From the NCBI GenBank assembly GCA_024275975.1, contig JAJRYC010000023.1:1-48787 (forward strand): a stretch of 48,787 nucleotides of DNA. Reading direction: 5' to 3'. This DNA is from Nitrospirota bacterium. GTDB taxonomy: Bacteria; Nitrospirota; Thermodesulfovibrionia; Thermodesulfovibrionales; UBA6898. The position numbers and the translations under genes are program-made. This document shows, in pieces, positions 17,724-26,890 of this stretch. The first letter of the stretch is position 1; each line of letters begins with the position of its first letter. A model generated the notes under the pieces. The model was not told the DNA's origin, did not search any database, and was given only the letters and a program-made list of their open reading frames with translations.

Positions 17724-19049
17724 ATGAGATATATAATTTTAAGAATATTATTACTCCTGCTTTTTGTGTTAACGCCTCTTGGCGCATATCCCATGGATAT
17801 CCGGGAATATACACTTGATAACGGCCTGAAGGTCTTGATGCTTGAAAACCATAAAGCCCCGACAGCCACTTTCCAGGTATGGTACAGGGTTGGCTCGAGA
17901 GATGAGAATATCGGAAAGACGGGCTTAAGCCATCTACTTGAACATATGATGTTTAAAGGCACCGAGAAGTATGGTCCCAAGACCTTTTCACAGGCGATCA
18001 AACGCGCCGGCGGCAGGGACAACGCGTTTACATCCAGGGAATACACAGGATATTTCCAGCTGATCGCATCTGACAGAATAGGACTGCCGATTGAGCTTGA
18101 AGCCGACAGGATGCGGAATCTCGTTTTAACACCGCGGGCCGTCCTGTCGGAGCGCGATGTTGTAATGGAAGAGCGCAGGATGCGTTATGAAGACGACCCC
18201 AGGAACCTGGTCTTCGAGGAGGTTATGGCGGCAGCTTTTAAGAGCCATCCTTACAGATGGCCTGTAATCGGCTGGATGTCCGACCTGAAAGGCCTGGATC
18301 CCCGGGACCTGATCGAGCATTACAGGACATACTATGTGCCTGATAACGCTGTTGTTATAGTTGTGGGCGATATCAATCCCGAGGAAGTACTGGCTTACAT
18401 CAGGGAGCGTTTTGGTGAAATTCCCAAGGGCCCCGGGATAAGAAGACTCCGGCAAGTTGACGCGGGGCAAAGCGGAGAGAGACGGGTTTATGTAAAAAAA
18501 GAGGCCAGGCTTCCGTATATGCTTTCGGCATACAAGGCCCCGGACATCAGGCATGAAGACGCCTATGCCCTGGAGGTGCTCGGCTATATTCTCTCCGGGG
18601 GCAAAAGCTCAAGATTGTTCAGGTCGCTGGTTTATGAACAACAGCTGGCGGTATCGGCGTGGGCGAGCTATGACGGACTTTACGCGGACCCGTTCCTCTT
18701 CTTCTTTGGCGCTACTGCGGCGCAGGGCCGGAAGATAGAAGATGTCGAGAAAGCGATTATCGCCGAGATCGAAAAGATCGGGAAGGAGCCGCCTACCGAA
18801 CGTGAGTTACGGAAAGCCAAGAACCAGATTGAGGCGTCTTTTATAATGCAGCAGGATTCCATCTATATGCAGGCCAGGATTATCGGCTCTTTTGAGATGG
18901 CTGGTGGATGGAGGCTTCTGGGGAAATATCTTGACGGCATCAGAAAAGTTTCACCCGAAGATGTAAGCCGTGTCGCTGTAAAATATCTGACCGGGGACAA
19001 GAGGACAACAGGTATATTAATTCCACTTGAAGACGGAGTAAAGAAATGA
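17724..19049 (+). CDS. M16 family zinc peptidase, active subunit
   Basis: This exported metallopeptidase of the pitrilysin/processing-peptidase type has a hydrophobic signal peptide over the first 23 residues. The inverted zinc motif HLLEH (residues 70-74) with the usual downstream Glu region is intact, preceded by WYRVGSRDENIGKTGLSH. Its length of 441 residues is that of one M16 half. It overlaps the next gene by 4 bases, and that product lacks the zinc motif. The two should form a heterodimer in the periplasm, as known for paired bacterial M16B proteins. The substrate is unknown. Confidence 0.92.
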   Translation: MRYIILRILLLLLFVLTPLGAYPMDIREYTLDNGLKVLMLENHKAPTATFQVWYRVGSRDENIGKTGLSHLLEHMMFKGTEKYGPKTFSQAIKRAGGRDNAFTSREYTGYFQLIASDRIGLPIELEADRMRNLVLTPRAVLSERDVVMEERRMRYEDDPRNLVFEEVMAAAFKSHPYRWPVIGWMSDLKGLDPRDLIEHYRTYYVPDNAVVIVVGDINPEEVLAYIRERFGEIPKGPGIRRLRQVDAGQSGERRVYVKKEARLPYMLSAYKAPDIRHEDAYALEVLGYILSGGKSSRLFRSLVYEQQLAVSAWASYDGLYADPFLFFFGATAAQGRKIEDVEKAIIAEIEKIGKEPPTERELRKAKNQIEASFIMQQDSIYMQARIIGSFEMAGGWRLLGKYLDGIRKVSPEDVSRVAVKYLTGDKRTTGILIPLEDGVKK

Positions 19050-20383
19050 AGAGGAGATATTTTAAAAATGCGGTCCTGTTTTTTGCAGCCATGTTTCTTT
19101 TGTTCAGCCCGCCTGCCCATGCCGGGCGGATAGCTGAGAGGGAGATTCTCCCGAACGGCATTATACTGCTGCACTCGGAAAAAAAGGCGCTGCCGATGGT
19201 AACGGTTGTGGTGGCTGTAAAGGCCGGGAGTATTTTCGAGCCTTCGGAGAAGGCCGGACTGGCCAATCTTACCGCGGACCTGCTGAATGAGGGAACAAAA
19301 AGACGCACTGCCGGAGAAATAAGCGAGGAGATCGAATTTGTAGGCGGCACATTGACCGCTTCTGGCGGTTATGATTTCATAACAATAAAACTGACGGTCC
19401 TCAAAAAAGATATTGAACTCGGCTTCGACTTAATCTCCGATATTATCCTGAACCCCCTGTTCAGCCCTGATGAGATATCCAGGCGCAAGACGATGATCAG
19501 GAATGCGATAATAAGGCAGAATGAGGAGCCGGGGCTTGTCGCCTCGAAGGCTTTTTTGAAGGCTGTGTACGGAGACCATCCATATGGCAGGATGATCGAG
19601 GGGACCGAAGAGACTCTGGATAATATAACCCGTGAGGACCTCGTCGCTTTTCATGAGAAATACTATGCGCCGAACAATTCCATAATGGCTGTAGTCGGGG
19701 ACATAAACAAAGATGAACTTATGACGCTGCTTAACAGATATTTTAAAGACTGGCGGCCGCGCGGGATTAAAACCGAAATCCCGCCTGTTCCGGAATTCAA
19801 CCGAAAGCGTCGGGTCATCAGGATCAACAGAAATATAACCCAGGCCAATATTATTCTTGGACATCCCGGCATAAAACGTGACAGTCCTGATTATTATGCG
19901 GTGTCGGTGATGAACTACATACTCGGTGGAGGTGGTTTTGCGTCGCGCCTTATGGACAATATTCGTGACGACAAGGGTCTGGCTTACGACATCTACAGCT
20001 ACTTTTTTGCTAATAAATACGCGGGGAGCTTCAGGGTCGAATTGCAGACCAAAAATCGTTCGGCAAATACCGCCATAGACGAGGTGCTAAAGGAAATGAA
20101 CAGGATCAGGACGGAGCCCGTAAGCAGGAATGAACTTAGTGACGCGAAATCATATATGACCGGCAGTTTTCCTCTGCGTCTTGATTCCAACAACAAGATG
20201 GCAGGCTTCTTGATAGCGACCGAATACTATGGCCTCGGCCTGGATTATGCCGAAAATTACAGGAAGTTTATCAACGCGGTTTCCACGCAGGATATACTTG
20301 AAGCGGCCCGGAAGCATCTCGATACAGAGAATTATATCCTGGTGGTCGTCGGCGACATAAAAAAGACAGAGTTGAGATATTAA
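19046..20383 (+). CDS. M16 family peptidase-like protein, inactive subunit
   Basis: This is the partner of the preceding M16 peptidase. It has a signal peptide (FFAAMFLLFSPPAHA) and then the M16 fold (LPMVTVVVAVKAGSIFE). Where the active subunit has HLLEH this one reads LANLTADLLNEG, so no zinc site exists. Glycine-rich NYILGGGGFASRLMDNIRDD and DIYSYFFANKYAGSF match the substrate-shaping C-terminal half of the inactive type. The gene overlaps the active subunit by 4 bases, consistent with 1:1 synthesis. Confidence 0.9.
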   Translation: MKRRYFKNAVLFFAAMFLLFSPPAHAGRIAEREILPNGIILLHSEKKALPMVTVVVAVKAGSIFEPSEKAGLANLTADLLNEGTKRRTAGEISEEIEFVGGTLTASGGYDFITIKLTVLKKDIELGFDLISDIILNPLFSPDEISRRKTMIRNAIIRQNEEPGLVASKAFLKAVYGDHPYGRMIEGTEETLDNITREDLVAFHEKYYAPNNSIMAVVGDINKDELMTLLNRYFKDWRPRGIKTEIPPVPEFNRKRRVIRINRNITQANIILGHPGIKRDSPDYYAVSVMNYILGGGGFASRLMDNIRDDKGLAYDIYSYFFANKYAGSFRVELQTKNRSANTAIDEVLKEMNRIRTEPVSRNELSDAKSYMTGSFPLRLDSNNKMAGFLIATEYYGLGLDYAENYRKFINAVSTQDILEAARKHLDTENYILVVVGDIKKTELRY

Positions 20384-20521
20384 GAGTGGATATAACCTGC
20401 TGAAAATGGAGCTGAGCGGATCGGAGAGTTTTTCGGACTGCTGAAATCCCGATCTTTGTTATTTTCATCACCAAGCTGTTAACGTGGTCGTTTCGGTGTT
20501 AAAAGTTTCTAAATAATGCGG

Positions 20522-21727
20522 CTAGCCCAGGCTGGCGGGTTCATAACACATGACCCTGTTTCTTCCTGCTTCCTTCGATTTATATAAGGCGATATCCGCG
20601 AGTTTCACCGTGGCCTCTATTGTGTCGCTGTCGGAAGGGAATGTGGCTATCCCGCCGCTTATAGAGATCAAGCCGAGCGGTTGTTTCTCCCTGTGTCTGA
20701 AGGCTGTCGAGGCTATCAGTTCTCGTATCTTTTCCGCATACAGATAAGCCCCTTTTTTATCGGTGTTAGGGAGCATAACAATAAATTCTTCCCCCCCGTA
20801 TCGTGCTATTATGTCGCGGCCCCTTGTATTCTCTTTTAAAAGAAGGCCCAGTTCGCTGAGAAGATAGTCGCCTTCGGCATGACCGTTGTTATCGTTGTAT
20901 TTCTTGAAATGGTCTATATCGAACATAAAAAGTGATATAGGGGAATTATCAATGATGGCCCTTTCGGCCTCAAGGAGCGACCTCTCAGCAAAATACTTTT
21001 TGTTGTAAAGACCGGTCAGCGCATCCGTATTCGCCTGATGCTGCGCGGTTGAGAGCCTCTCACAGTTCTGCAGGGAGACCCCGGCCAGGTCTGCTATCAT
21101 TGCGATAAATCTCTTTTCATTGCCGGTTGCGTTTTTTATCTTCCCGAATCCGAGGACCCCGATCAGAGTGTTCCTGAACATAACCGGAGCGCCGTAAAAT
21201 ATCATGTCGCCGGTCTTTTTTGGAAGGGACGGCATGTTCGCCCTGGAGATGATGACCCTCTGCTCAGCTGCTTTTCCGATGACGCCCTCGCCATAGGGCA
21301 CCGTTATCTTATTCTTCCTGTTCGAACCGAATGCCGCCTCGATCGCGAGCCGCCCGGATTCTTCATTGAAGAGATAAAGCTCAATGCAATCCGTATCAAT
21401 AATGTCTTTGCTGAATCTGATAATAGAGGAGACCGTTTCATCAAACGTAAGGTTTGAATTGAGATTTTTAACCGCCTCCGGAATGCGCAGAACAAAAAAA
21501 AGGTACTTCTCATTCAGACGCCTCAGGTCTTCAATCTCCCGAAGGAGCTCGTTCCTGCCGGAATCGACATCGGCAATTTTTTTTTCGAAGACCCTGTTTT
21601 CTTCCAGGCGTCTGATTCTTTCCAGGTAGTCGCCGGATTTTTTACCGATCAGGAAGACCGGCACCATCATCAGTAAGGCAATTCCTGCAATCAGCAACGT
21701 ATAAGTTTGTTCGGGCATCTCCAGCAT
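20522..21727 (-). CDS. GAF-GGDEF diguanylate cyclase, membrane-anchored
   Basis: This protein makes c-di-GMP. Its order is one membrane segment (residues about 9-28, TLLIAGIALLMMVPVFLIG), a coiled stretch (33-75), a GAF-type sensor domain (about 90-220), then GGDEF (about 235-395). The active site GGEEF is at 311-315 with metal-binding D270 (FMFDIDHFKKYND). RGRD at 302-305 is the product-inhibition I-site. All key residues are present, so it should be active and feedback-limited. The GAF ligand is unknown. ATG 21718 is an alternative start. No EAL partner is nearby. Confidence 0.92.
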   Translation of the reverse strand: MLEMPEQTYTLLIAGIALLMMVPVFLIGKKSGDYLERIRRLEENRVFEKKIADVDSGRNELLREIEDLRRLNEKYLFFVLRIPEAVKNLNSNLTFDETVSSIIRFSKDIIDTDCIELYLFNEESGRLAIEAAFGSNRKNKITVPYGEGVIGKAAEQRVIISRANMPSLPKKTGDMIFYGAPVMFRNTLIGVLGFGKIKNATGNEKRFIAMIADLAGVSLQNCERLSTAQHQANTDALTGLYNKKYFAERSLLEAERAIIDNSPISLFMFDIDHFKKYNDNNGHAEGDYLLSELGLLLKENTRGRDIIARYGGEEFIVMLPNTDKKGAYLYAEKIRELIASTAFRHREKQPLGLISISGGIATFPSDSDTIEATVKLADIALYKSKEAGRNRVMCYEPASLG

Positions 21728-22125
21728 CCGGTAATTGCAAATAATTATTAAGTCGTTTTAAAGATCATCGAGACTTCCCACCTTGTATAGCATTATACAC
21801 TTTTTTTCGGGTTCTTCAGAAAACAATCTGACAATAAATATGAGGCGGCGAGTCCGCTGTAATATTTCCGGGCGGGCGAGCTGATCAGTTTTGCTAATAA
21901 ATATATAAATTTCTTAAATTGGACAAATCTGTATATAATTTTATAACCTGTATGTAATTTGATAATTCTAACTTAAGATTACTTGATGATTGATACAAGA
22001 AATTATCACTAAAATATCGCTAGAATTCTCAATCTTTTATTACAACACATTTTTTATATACACAGTTTAGATGATTTGCGCTATTCTTTAATGCAGTAGT
22101 AATTTAATAAACAAACGAGGTGCTT
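21728..22125. other. 398-bp intergenic region, AT-rich, upstream of cytochrome operon
   Basis: This lies between two divergently transcribed genes (the GGDEF gene and the cytochrome operon). From about 21890 it is very AT-rich, unlike its surroundings. Several TATAAT-like strings occur, but none has a convincing -35 partner. It probably holds the cytochrome operon promoter and regulator sites. I see no gene in it. Confidence 0.45.
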
Positions 22126-23058
22126 ATGTCATTTAAAAAAATTCTGATTTTGGTCGCACCTTTACTGCTCCTTTCATTCGTTACCCCTCAGGAAGTTTTT
22201 TCTCAGGAATCGGCAAACTGTCTTATATGCCATAGCGCCATGAAAGGGAGGCTGAAGACCGCCGCCGGTGTTCTGATGGAATTGAATGTCGATACAGACA
22301 GATTCCAGGCCTCGGTCCACGGTTTTCTATCCTGTACCGACTGCCACCTGAGATTTTCGGATAACCCGCATTCATCGCCTGACGCCCGGGTCCCATCGGA
22401 GCTGCTTTCCATCTCTTCTGAAATCTCTTCGAAATATCCTGTTGACCCGGTTGCCGCCGCAGCATGTGATTCCTGTCATGAAGTCATCTACCAGAAGGTT
22501 CTCGGGAGCGTTCATGGCCGTAATATAACAGTTAAAAATCAGACGGACGGAGCCTTGTGCCTGGACTGCCACGGGTCGCCGCATTACATAACACCGGTGA
22601 AAGATGTGAACTCCCCGGTCGGTCGTCGGCTTCAGGCTGAAACGTGCGGCAGATGCCACGGAGACAAGGAATTAAACGAGAAATATAATTTGGAGGAAAA
22701 TGTGATGGAAAGCTACGAGGAGAGCTTTCACGCGAGAAAACTGCATCTCGGTCATACCGGAGTCCCTCTATGCTCAAGCTGCCACAACGCGCATGATATA
22801 AAATCAAAAGATGATCCTGATTCTCCTGTCTTCGGCAAAAACAGACTCGAGACATGCGGGAAGTGTCACGAAGGCGCCAATGAAAAGTTTATTCCAGCAA
22901 TCACCCATAAACCTGCCGGACCGATTCCGTATTATACTGAAAAGCTCCTGATAGTGCTGACAATGGGTGTCTTTGCGTTTATTGTTTTACACGTTATTGC
23001 AGAAGCCTTATCCGACATACGTGATGCGATTTTCAGGAAAAAGGAGGGATCGGAATGA
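22126..23058 (+). CDS. Seven-heme membrane-anchored c-type cytochrome
   Basis: This electron carrier has a signal peptide (LILVAPLLLLSFVTPQEVFS) and seven CXXCH heme sites: CLICH, CTDCH, CDSCH, CLDCH, CGRCH, CSSCH and CGKCH. A C-terminal membrane segment (LLIVLTMGVFAFIVLHVIA) places the hemes on the periplasmic side. Histidine-rich spacers (ASVHGF, GSVHGR, ESFHARK) can give second heme ligands. The next two genes encode a b-type cytochrome and a nine-heme lipoprotein, so it is probably the middle of a quinone-to-periplasm electron conduit. ATG 22126 has GAGG just upstream; a GTG at 22120 is an alternative. It is not a recognisable NrfA or NapC. Confidence 0.88.
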   Translation: MSFKKILILVAPLLLLSFVTPQEVFSQESANCLICHSAMKGRLKTAAGVLMELNVDTDRFQASVHGFLSCTDCHLRFSDNPHSSPDARVPSELLSISSEISSKYPVDPVAAAACDSCHEVIYQKVLGSVHGRNITVKNQTDGALCLDCHGSPHYITPVKDVNSPVGRRLQAETCGRCHGDKELNEKYNLEENVMESYEESFHARKLHLGHTGVPLCSSCHNAHDIKSKDDPDSPVFGKNRLETCGKCHEGANEKFIPAITHKPAGPIPYYTEKLLIVLTMGVFAFIVLHVIAEALSDIRDAIFRKKEGSE

Positions 23059-23804
23059 GCCGGCAAATTCCACCAGACATCGAAAGGTTTAATATCATTT
23101 TCAGAATACAGCATGTTCTTATGTTCACCACTTTTCTGCTCTTAAGCTTTACCGGCTGGGGTCTTAAATTCGCCTATGAACCGGAGGGGCTCTCCAGTAT
23201 CTGGATACGCGTCTGGGGAGGGGCTGAAACAGCGGGCCTCATACACAGGATTGCGGGGATAACGATGCTGCTCGATTTTATCTGGCATGTGCTGTATCTT
23301 GTGTATCTCTTTGCCAGGAAAAGGATGACCATAGATCTGAAAACTACGATAATACCCCTCCCGAAAGATGTCTTTGATCTTATAAAAAACTTTATGTACT
23401 TTATGGGTCTGTCTAAAGAGAAGGCAAGATTCGGCAAATATTCTTATGCCCAGAAATTTGACTACTGGGCCGTCTTCTGGGGAATGATTATCATAGGAAC
23501 ATCAGGTTTTGCGCTCGCCTTTCCAATGCTCGTGTCATACGTCATTCCTGAATTCACCACGGCATGGATATGGCAACTCCTGGCGATTATGCATAGCGAC
23601 GAGGCACTCCTTGCGATAGTATTCATACTCTTCTGGCATTTCTATAACGAGCATCTCAAGCCTGAAGTCTTCCCGATGAACTGGATCTGGCTGACCGGCA
23701 GGATATCGACTGAAAAGCTGAAGCATCATCATCCTATCGAATACGAAATGCTCTTTCCGGATACCCCGGAAAGTAAGAAGCCGGCAGATAAAAAGGATCG
23801 GTAG
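23055..23804 (+). CDS. Cytochrome b561-like membrane subunit
   Basis: This is a membrane b-type cytochrome like the gamma subunit of formate dehydrogenases and the b subunits of quinone-linked complexes. Four hydrophobic spans are visible: HVLMFTTFLLLSFTGWGL, a second with IHRIAGITMLLDFIWHVLYL, a third WGMIIIGTSGFALAFPM, and the last LLAIVFILFWHFYNEH. Histidines H21, those in IHRIAG and FIWHV, and the last-helix FWHFYNEH can ligate two hemes. It overlaps the previous gene by 4 bases. It likely exchanges electrons between menaquinone and the attached multiheme subunits. Confidence 0.87.
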   Translation: MSRQIPPDIERFNIIFRIQHVLMFTTFLLLSFTGWGLKFAYEPEGLSSIWIRVWGGAETAGLIHRIAGITMLLDFIWHVLYLVYLFARKRMTIDLKTTIIPLPKDVFDLIKNFMYFMGLSKEKARFGKYSYAQKFDYWAVFWGMIIIGTSGFALAFPMLVSYVIPEFTTAWIWQLLAIMHSDEALLAIVFILFWHFYNEHLKPEVFPMNWIWLTGRISTEKLKHHHPIEYEMLFPDTPESKKPADKKDR

Positions 23805-24566
23805 ATGTTGCAGAGGCTTATAACCGTTCTGTCCCTTATCGTACTGCTGGTTTCCTGTAAATGGAAAACAGGGGAGGAGGTGCTTATTATCGAAGAACCG
23901 GAATCCCCGATCATTGATTCACTCCGGGATTCCTCGCTTCCCTGCCTGCAGTGCCATGATTATGAAAAGTTCGCCATGCAGAAACGGGGTGAATTTTCAC
24001 ACCGCAAGCATATGGATTTTGGTGTGCACTGCAATCAGTGTCATATAATACGGGCGCATAACGAATTGACCATAAACAGGGACGTATGCGGCAACTGCCA
24101 TAAGCTGGCCGATTTTTCATATGAAGCCTCCGGCATGCCCGTTAAGTTCTCACACCAGAGCCACGCCAATAAATTCAACTGCGGGGAATGTCATCCCAGG
24201 AGCTTTAATATGAAGAAGGGCACCACAAAGATAACCATGGATGCCATGTACAATGGTGGTTCCTGCGGCAAATGCCATAACGGCAATATAGCCTTCCCAA
24301 CGGCGGAATGCAAAAAATGCCACGATATGTCCGGATTTAAAAAAGAACTGTCATATCAGTCCGGGGGTATTTCCCGGGCGGTCTTCAGCCATGAAACGCA
24401 TACGTCGATGTTTGACTGCGATCGATGCCATACATCAGTCTTCAAGTTCAGACAAGGCGGTTCCGGGATGAAAATGGACGATATATATCAAGGCAAGTTT
24501 TGTGGTAGCTGCCATAATGACCGGATGGCCTTCGGCCCGATGTCCTGTAAAAATTGCCATAAATAG
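23805..24566 (+). CDS. Nine-heme c-type cytochrome lipoprotein
   Basis: An exported lipoprotein (LSLIVLLVSCK, lipobox Cys at about 18) with nine CXXCH motifs: CLQCH, CNQCH, CGNCH, CGECH, CGKCH, CKKCH, CDRCH, CGSCH and CKNCH. The chain repeats a unit of FSHxxH, then CxxCH, then MDxxYxGxxCGxCHN; two clear copies begin near SHQSHANKFNC and SHETHTSMFDC. This points to duplication of a cytochrome c3/c7-like module. It directly follows the b-type cytochrome, separated by no bases. It may pass electrons to an outer partner or act as an electron store; the partner is unknown. Confidence 0.88.
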   Translation: MLQRLITVLSLIVLLVSCKWKTGEEVLIIEEPESPIIDSLRDSSLPCLQCHDYEKFAMQKRGEFSHRKHMDFGVHCNQCHIIRAHNELTINRDVCGNCHKLADFSYEASGMPVKFSHQSHANKFNCGECHPRSFNMKKGTTKITMDAMYNGGSCGKCHNGNIAFPTAECKKCHDMSGFKKELSYQSGGISRAVFSHETHTSMFDCDRCHTSVFKFRQGGSGMKMDDIYQGKFCGSCHNDRMAFGPMSCKNCHK

Positions 24567-24791
24567 ATTATCCCCCGGTAATTCGGATGCCTTCCCGGTG
24601 CCCGGAAAGTCACTCATCAGCCAAATTGATAGATCCCGGAGATTGCCCGTGCGTCATCGCATAAAAGGTGGGCAGATACAACGGTATGGGCCGGCCAGAA
24701 TTTAAAGGATGAAATTCGATGGCAATAAATTATATAATTTACGGGGATGAAGATGTCTCCGAAACCTTTCGACAGGGATAAATTATAGTTT

Positions 24792-25769
24792 ATGGCCGTG
24801 ACAGATGATATTATCGACATAGCGAAAAATGTTCTACAGACCGAAGCGGACGCGATTACCGGGCTGATAGAAAAGCTGGACGGCAGTTTCGAGAAGGCTG
24901 TCGGGATCATTCTTGAAAGCAGGGGCAAGGTTGTAGTGACAGGTATGGGCAAGTCAGGACTTATCGGCAAAAAGATTGCCGCAACACTTGCCTCGACTGG
25001 AACTCCGGCGTTATTTATGCATCCCGCGGAAGCCAGCCACGGCGACCTTGGGATGGTGACCTCCGAGGATGTGATTATAGCTTTGTCGAACAGCGGTGAA
25101 ACAGAGGAGATCATCGGACTGATACCTTTCCTGAAGAGGTTTAACGTGGGTATCATTTCCCTGACCGGCAATGCAGGCTCGACCCTCTCGAAGATGTCCG
25201 ATGTGGCGTTGGATGTGTCCGTAAAGGAAGAGGCATGCCCTTTTGGCATTGTGCCTATATCATCAACAACCGCGGCGCTGGCAATGGGCGATGCTATCGC
25301 AGTTGTCCTTTTGACTAAAAGGGGCTTCAGGGAGGAGGATTTTGCCTGTTTTCATCCGGGCGGCAGCATTGGGAAGAAATTATTAATAAAAGTCAGCGAT
25401 CTGATGCATACGGGAGACGCCCTCCCTCTGATCTCGCCGGAGACATTAATACTGCAGGCCGTTCTGGAGATATCCTCCAAAAGACTCGGCATCGTGGTAA
25501 TCACTGATGCGGAAAAAAAGTTACTCGGTATAATCACGGATGGAGATGTCAGGATGGGGATCGGGAAATGGGATAAATCTTTTTTTGATATGAAGGCTGA
25601 AGATGTCATGACAAGGAATCCGAAGACCATAGCGGAAGAAGAACTCGCTGCAAGAGCTATTGCTATGATGGAAAAGTATTCTATTACGTCTCTTGTCGTT
25701 CCGGATAAGGACGGACGGGTTGTCGGAGTAATCCACCTGCATAATATATTAAGACAGGGAATAGTTTGA
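24792..25769 (+). CDS. kdsD: Arabinose-5-phosphate isomerase
   Basis: This enzyme converts ribulose-5-phosphate to arabinose-5-phosphate, the first step to KDO for lipopolysaccharide. A SIS domain (about 40-180) carries VVVTGMGKSGLIGKK, HPAEASHGDLGMV and ALSNSGETEEI. The conserved FHPGGSIGKKL links to two CBS domains (about 205-325) ending VVGVIHLHNILRQGIV. Its 325-residue length is standard. kdsC follows, so two KDO steps are in one operon. It opens a long gene run that reaches selA. Confidence 0.95.
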   Translation: MAVTDDIIDIAKNVLQTEADAITGLIEKLDGSFEKAVGIILESRGKVVVTGMGKSGLIGKKIAATLASTGTPALFMHPAEASHGDLGMVTSEDVIIALSNSGETEEIIGLIPFLKRFNVGIISLTGNAGSTLSKMSDVALDVSVKEEACPFGIVPISSTTAALAMGDAIAVVLLTKRGFREEDFACFHPGGSIGKKLLIKVSDLMHTGDALPLISPETLILQAVLEISSKRLGIVVITDAEKKLLGIITDGDVRMGIGKWDKSFFDMKAEDVMTRNPKTIAEEELAARAIAMMEKYSITSLVVPDKDGRVVGVIHLHNILRQGIV

Positions 25770-25821
25770 GAAGTTTCCGGATAAAGATTATCCCGGAGCG
25801 ATAAGACAGGGATGAGAAAAG

Positions 25822-26367
25822 ATGCCAAAAGGGATTTCTAACAAAAGTCTTTTAAACAGGGCTAGAAAGATCAGGCTCCTTATCCTCGATGTCGATGGTG
25901 TTATGACAGACGGCGGCATCATCCTCGACAATGACGGCAATGAATACAAAGCCTTCCATGTGCGTGATGGTCAGGGTATAAAAATGCTCCAGAGAGAGGG
26001 GATCCATGTTGCGATCATCACCGGAAGAAATTCCAGTGTTGTCAAAAGAAGGGCCGATGAACTGGGTATTAAAGAGGTATACCAGAAATGCCATTCAAAG
26101 GCAGCCGCGTATGAACGTCTCCTCAAAAAAATCGGTGTCACCGGCGAAGAAACAGCATGTATCGGTGATGATATCGTCGATATCCCTCTCTTTAAAAGGT
26201 CCGCCCTCCCGATCGCGGTCGCGGATGCCGCGAAAGAGGCAAAAGCCGAAGCGGTGATGGTGACTGAAAACCGGGGCGGTCGGGGCGCGGTGAGGGAAGT
26301 AACAGATTTTATTTTAAAGGCGAAAGGTCTCTGGAAGAGAATACTGGATGACTACCTTGAAGCTTAA
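25822..26367 (+). CDS. kdsC: KDO-8-phosphate phosphatase
   Basis: This HAD-family phosphatase releases KDO from KDO-8-phosphate. The nucleophile motif LLILDVDGVMTDGGI (D23 and D25), the threonine motif AIITGRNSSVVKRRADELG and the C-terminal GDDIVDIPLFKRS are complete. There is no large cap domain, and 181 residues is the usual size, which forms tetramers. Its 3' end overlaps pgsA by 20 bases. It functions with kdsD just upstream. Confidence 0.94.
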   Translation: MPKGISNKSLLNRARKIRLLILDVDGVMTDGGIILDNDGNEYKAFHVRDGQGIKMLQREGIHVAIITGRNSSVVKRRADELGIKEVYQKCHSKAAAYERLLKKIGVTGEETACIGDDIVDIPLFKRSALPIAVADAAKEAKAEAVMVTENRGGRGAVREVTDFILKAKGLWKRILDDYLEA

Positions 26368-26890
26368 TCTGCCGACCATCCTGACATTGAGCAGGATAGT
26401 GCTTATCCCTTTTTTCGTCCTTTCCGTTTATCAGCACGCGGTCATCGGGGCTCTTTTGTTCGGCGTCGCCTCGCTCACGGATTTCCTCGACGGATATCTT
26501 GCAAGGCGTTCCGGGCAGGTCACCAAGTTCGGTATTATTATGGATCCGCTTGCGGATAAATTTCTTGTGATATCCGCCCTGATAGTACTGGTAGACATGG
26601 AACGACTTTCCGCCCTGATAGCTATCATTTTAATTGTGAGGGAGTTTCTTGTGACCGGTCTCAGGGTTGTTGCCCTTTCAAAGGACATAGTCATACCCGC
26701 TGAAATGGGTGGAAAGCTGAAGGTCACCGCGCAGATAACCGCTATCTTATGTCTTATTCTGATGGGTAGTTGGATTGATAATCTTCCTATAGATATGTAT
26801 GATATCGGCATAGTCTTTATCTGGATTGCCCTGGTGTTGTCGGTGATATCCGGAGTGAAGTATACAGTTGCTTTCTGGGGGAAAATTTGA
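26348..26890 (+). CDS. pgsA: CDP-diacylglycerol-glycerol-3-phosphate 3-phosphatidyltransferase
   Basis: This membrane enzyme makes phosphatidylglycerol-phosphate from CDP-diacylglycerol. The full CDP-alcohol phosphatidyltransferase motif is seen: D45, D48-G49, A52-R53, G62, D66 and D70. Several hydrophobic helices make up the rest of the 180 residues. The start ATG 26348 lies inside the end of kdsC. The stop overlaps the TTG start of plsY, so two phospholipid genes are coupled. Confidence 0.94.
   Translation: MTTLKLNLPTILTLSRIVLIPFFVLSVYQHAVIGALLFGVASLTDFLDGYLARRSGQVTKFGIIMDPLADKFLVISALIVLVDMERLSALIAIILIVREFLVTGLRVVALSKDIVIPAEMGGKLKVTAQITAILCLILMGSWIDNLPIDMYDIGIVFIWIALVLSVISGVKYTVAFWGKI

Noticed and set aside
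21960-22020. FNR/CRP-like site in the AT-rich cytochrome leader (TTGATGATTGATACAA)
   Set aside because: The half-sites do not match TTGAT-N4-ATCAA in sequence or spacing. In such AT-rich DNA it is expected by chance.
24567-24791. Possible riboswitch or c-di-GMP aptamer upstream of kdsD
   Set aside because: The region is GC-rich with short pairings, but no conserved aptamer motif could be recognised.
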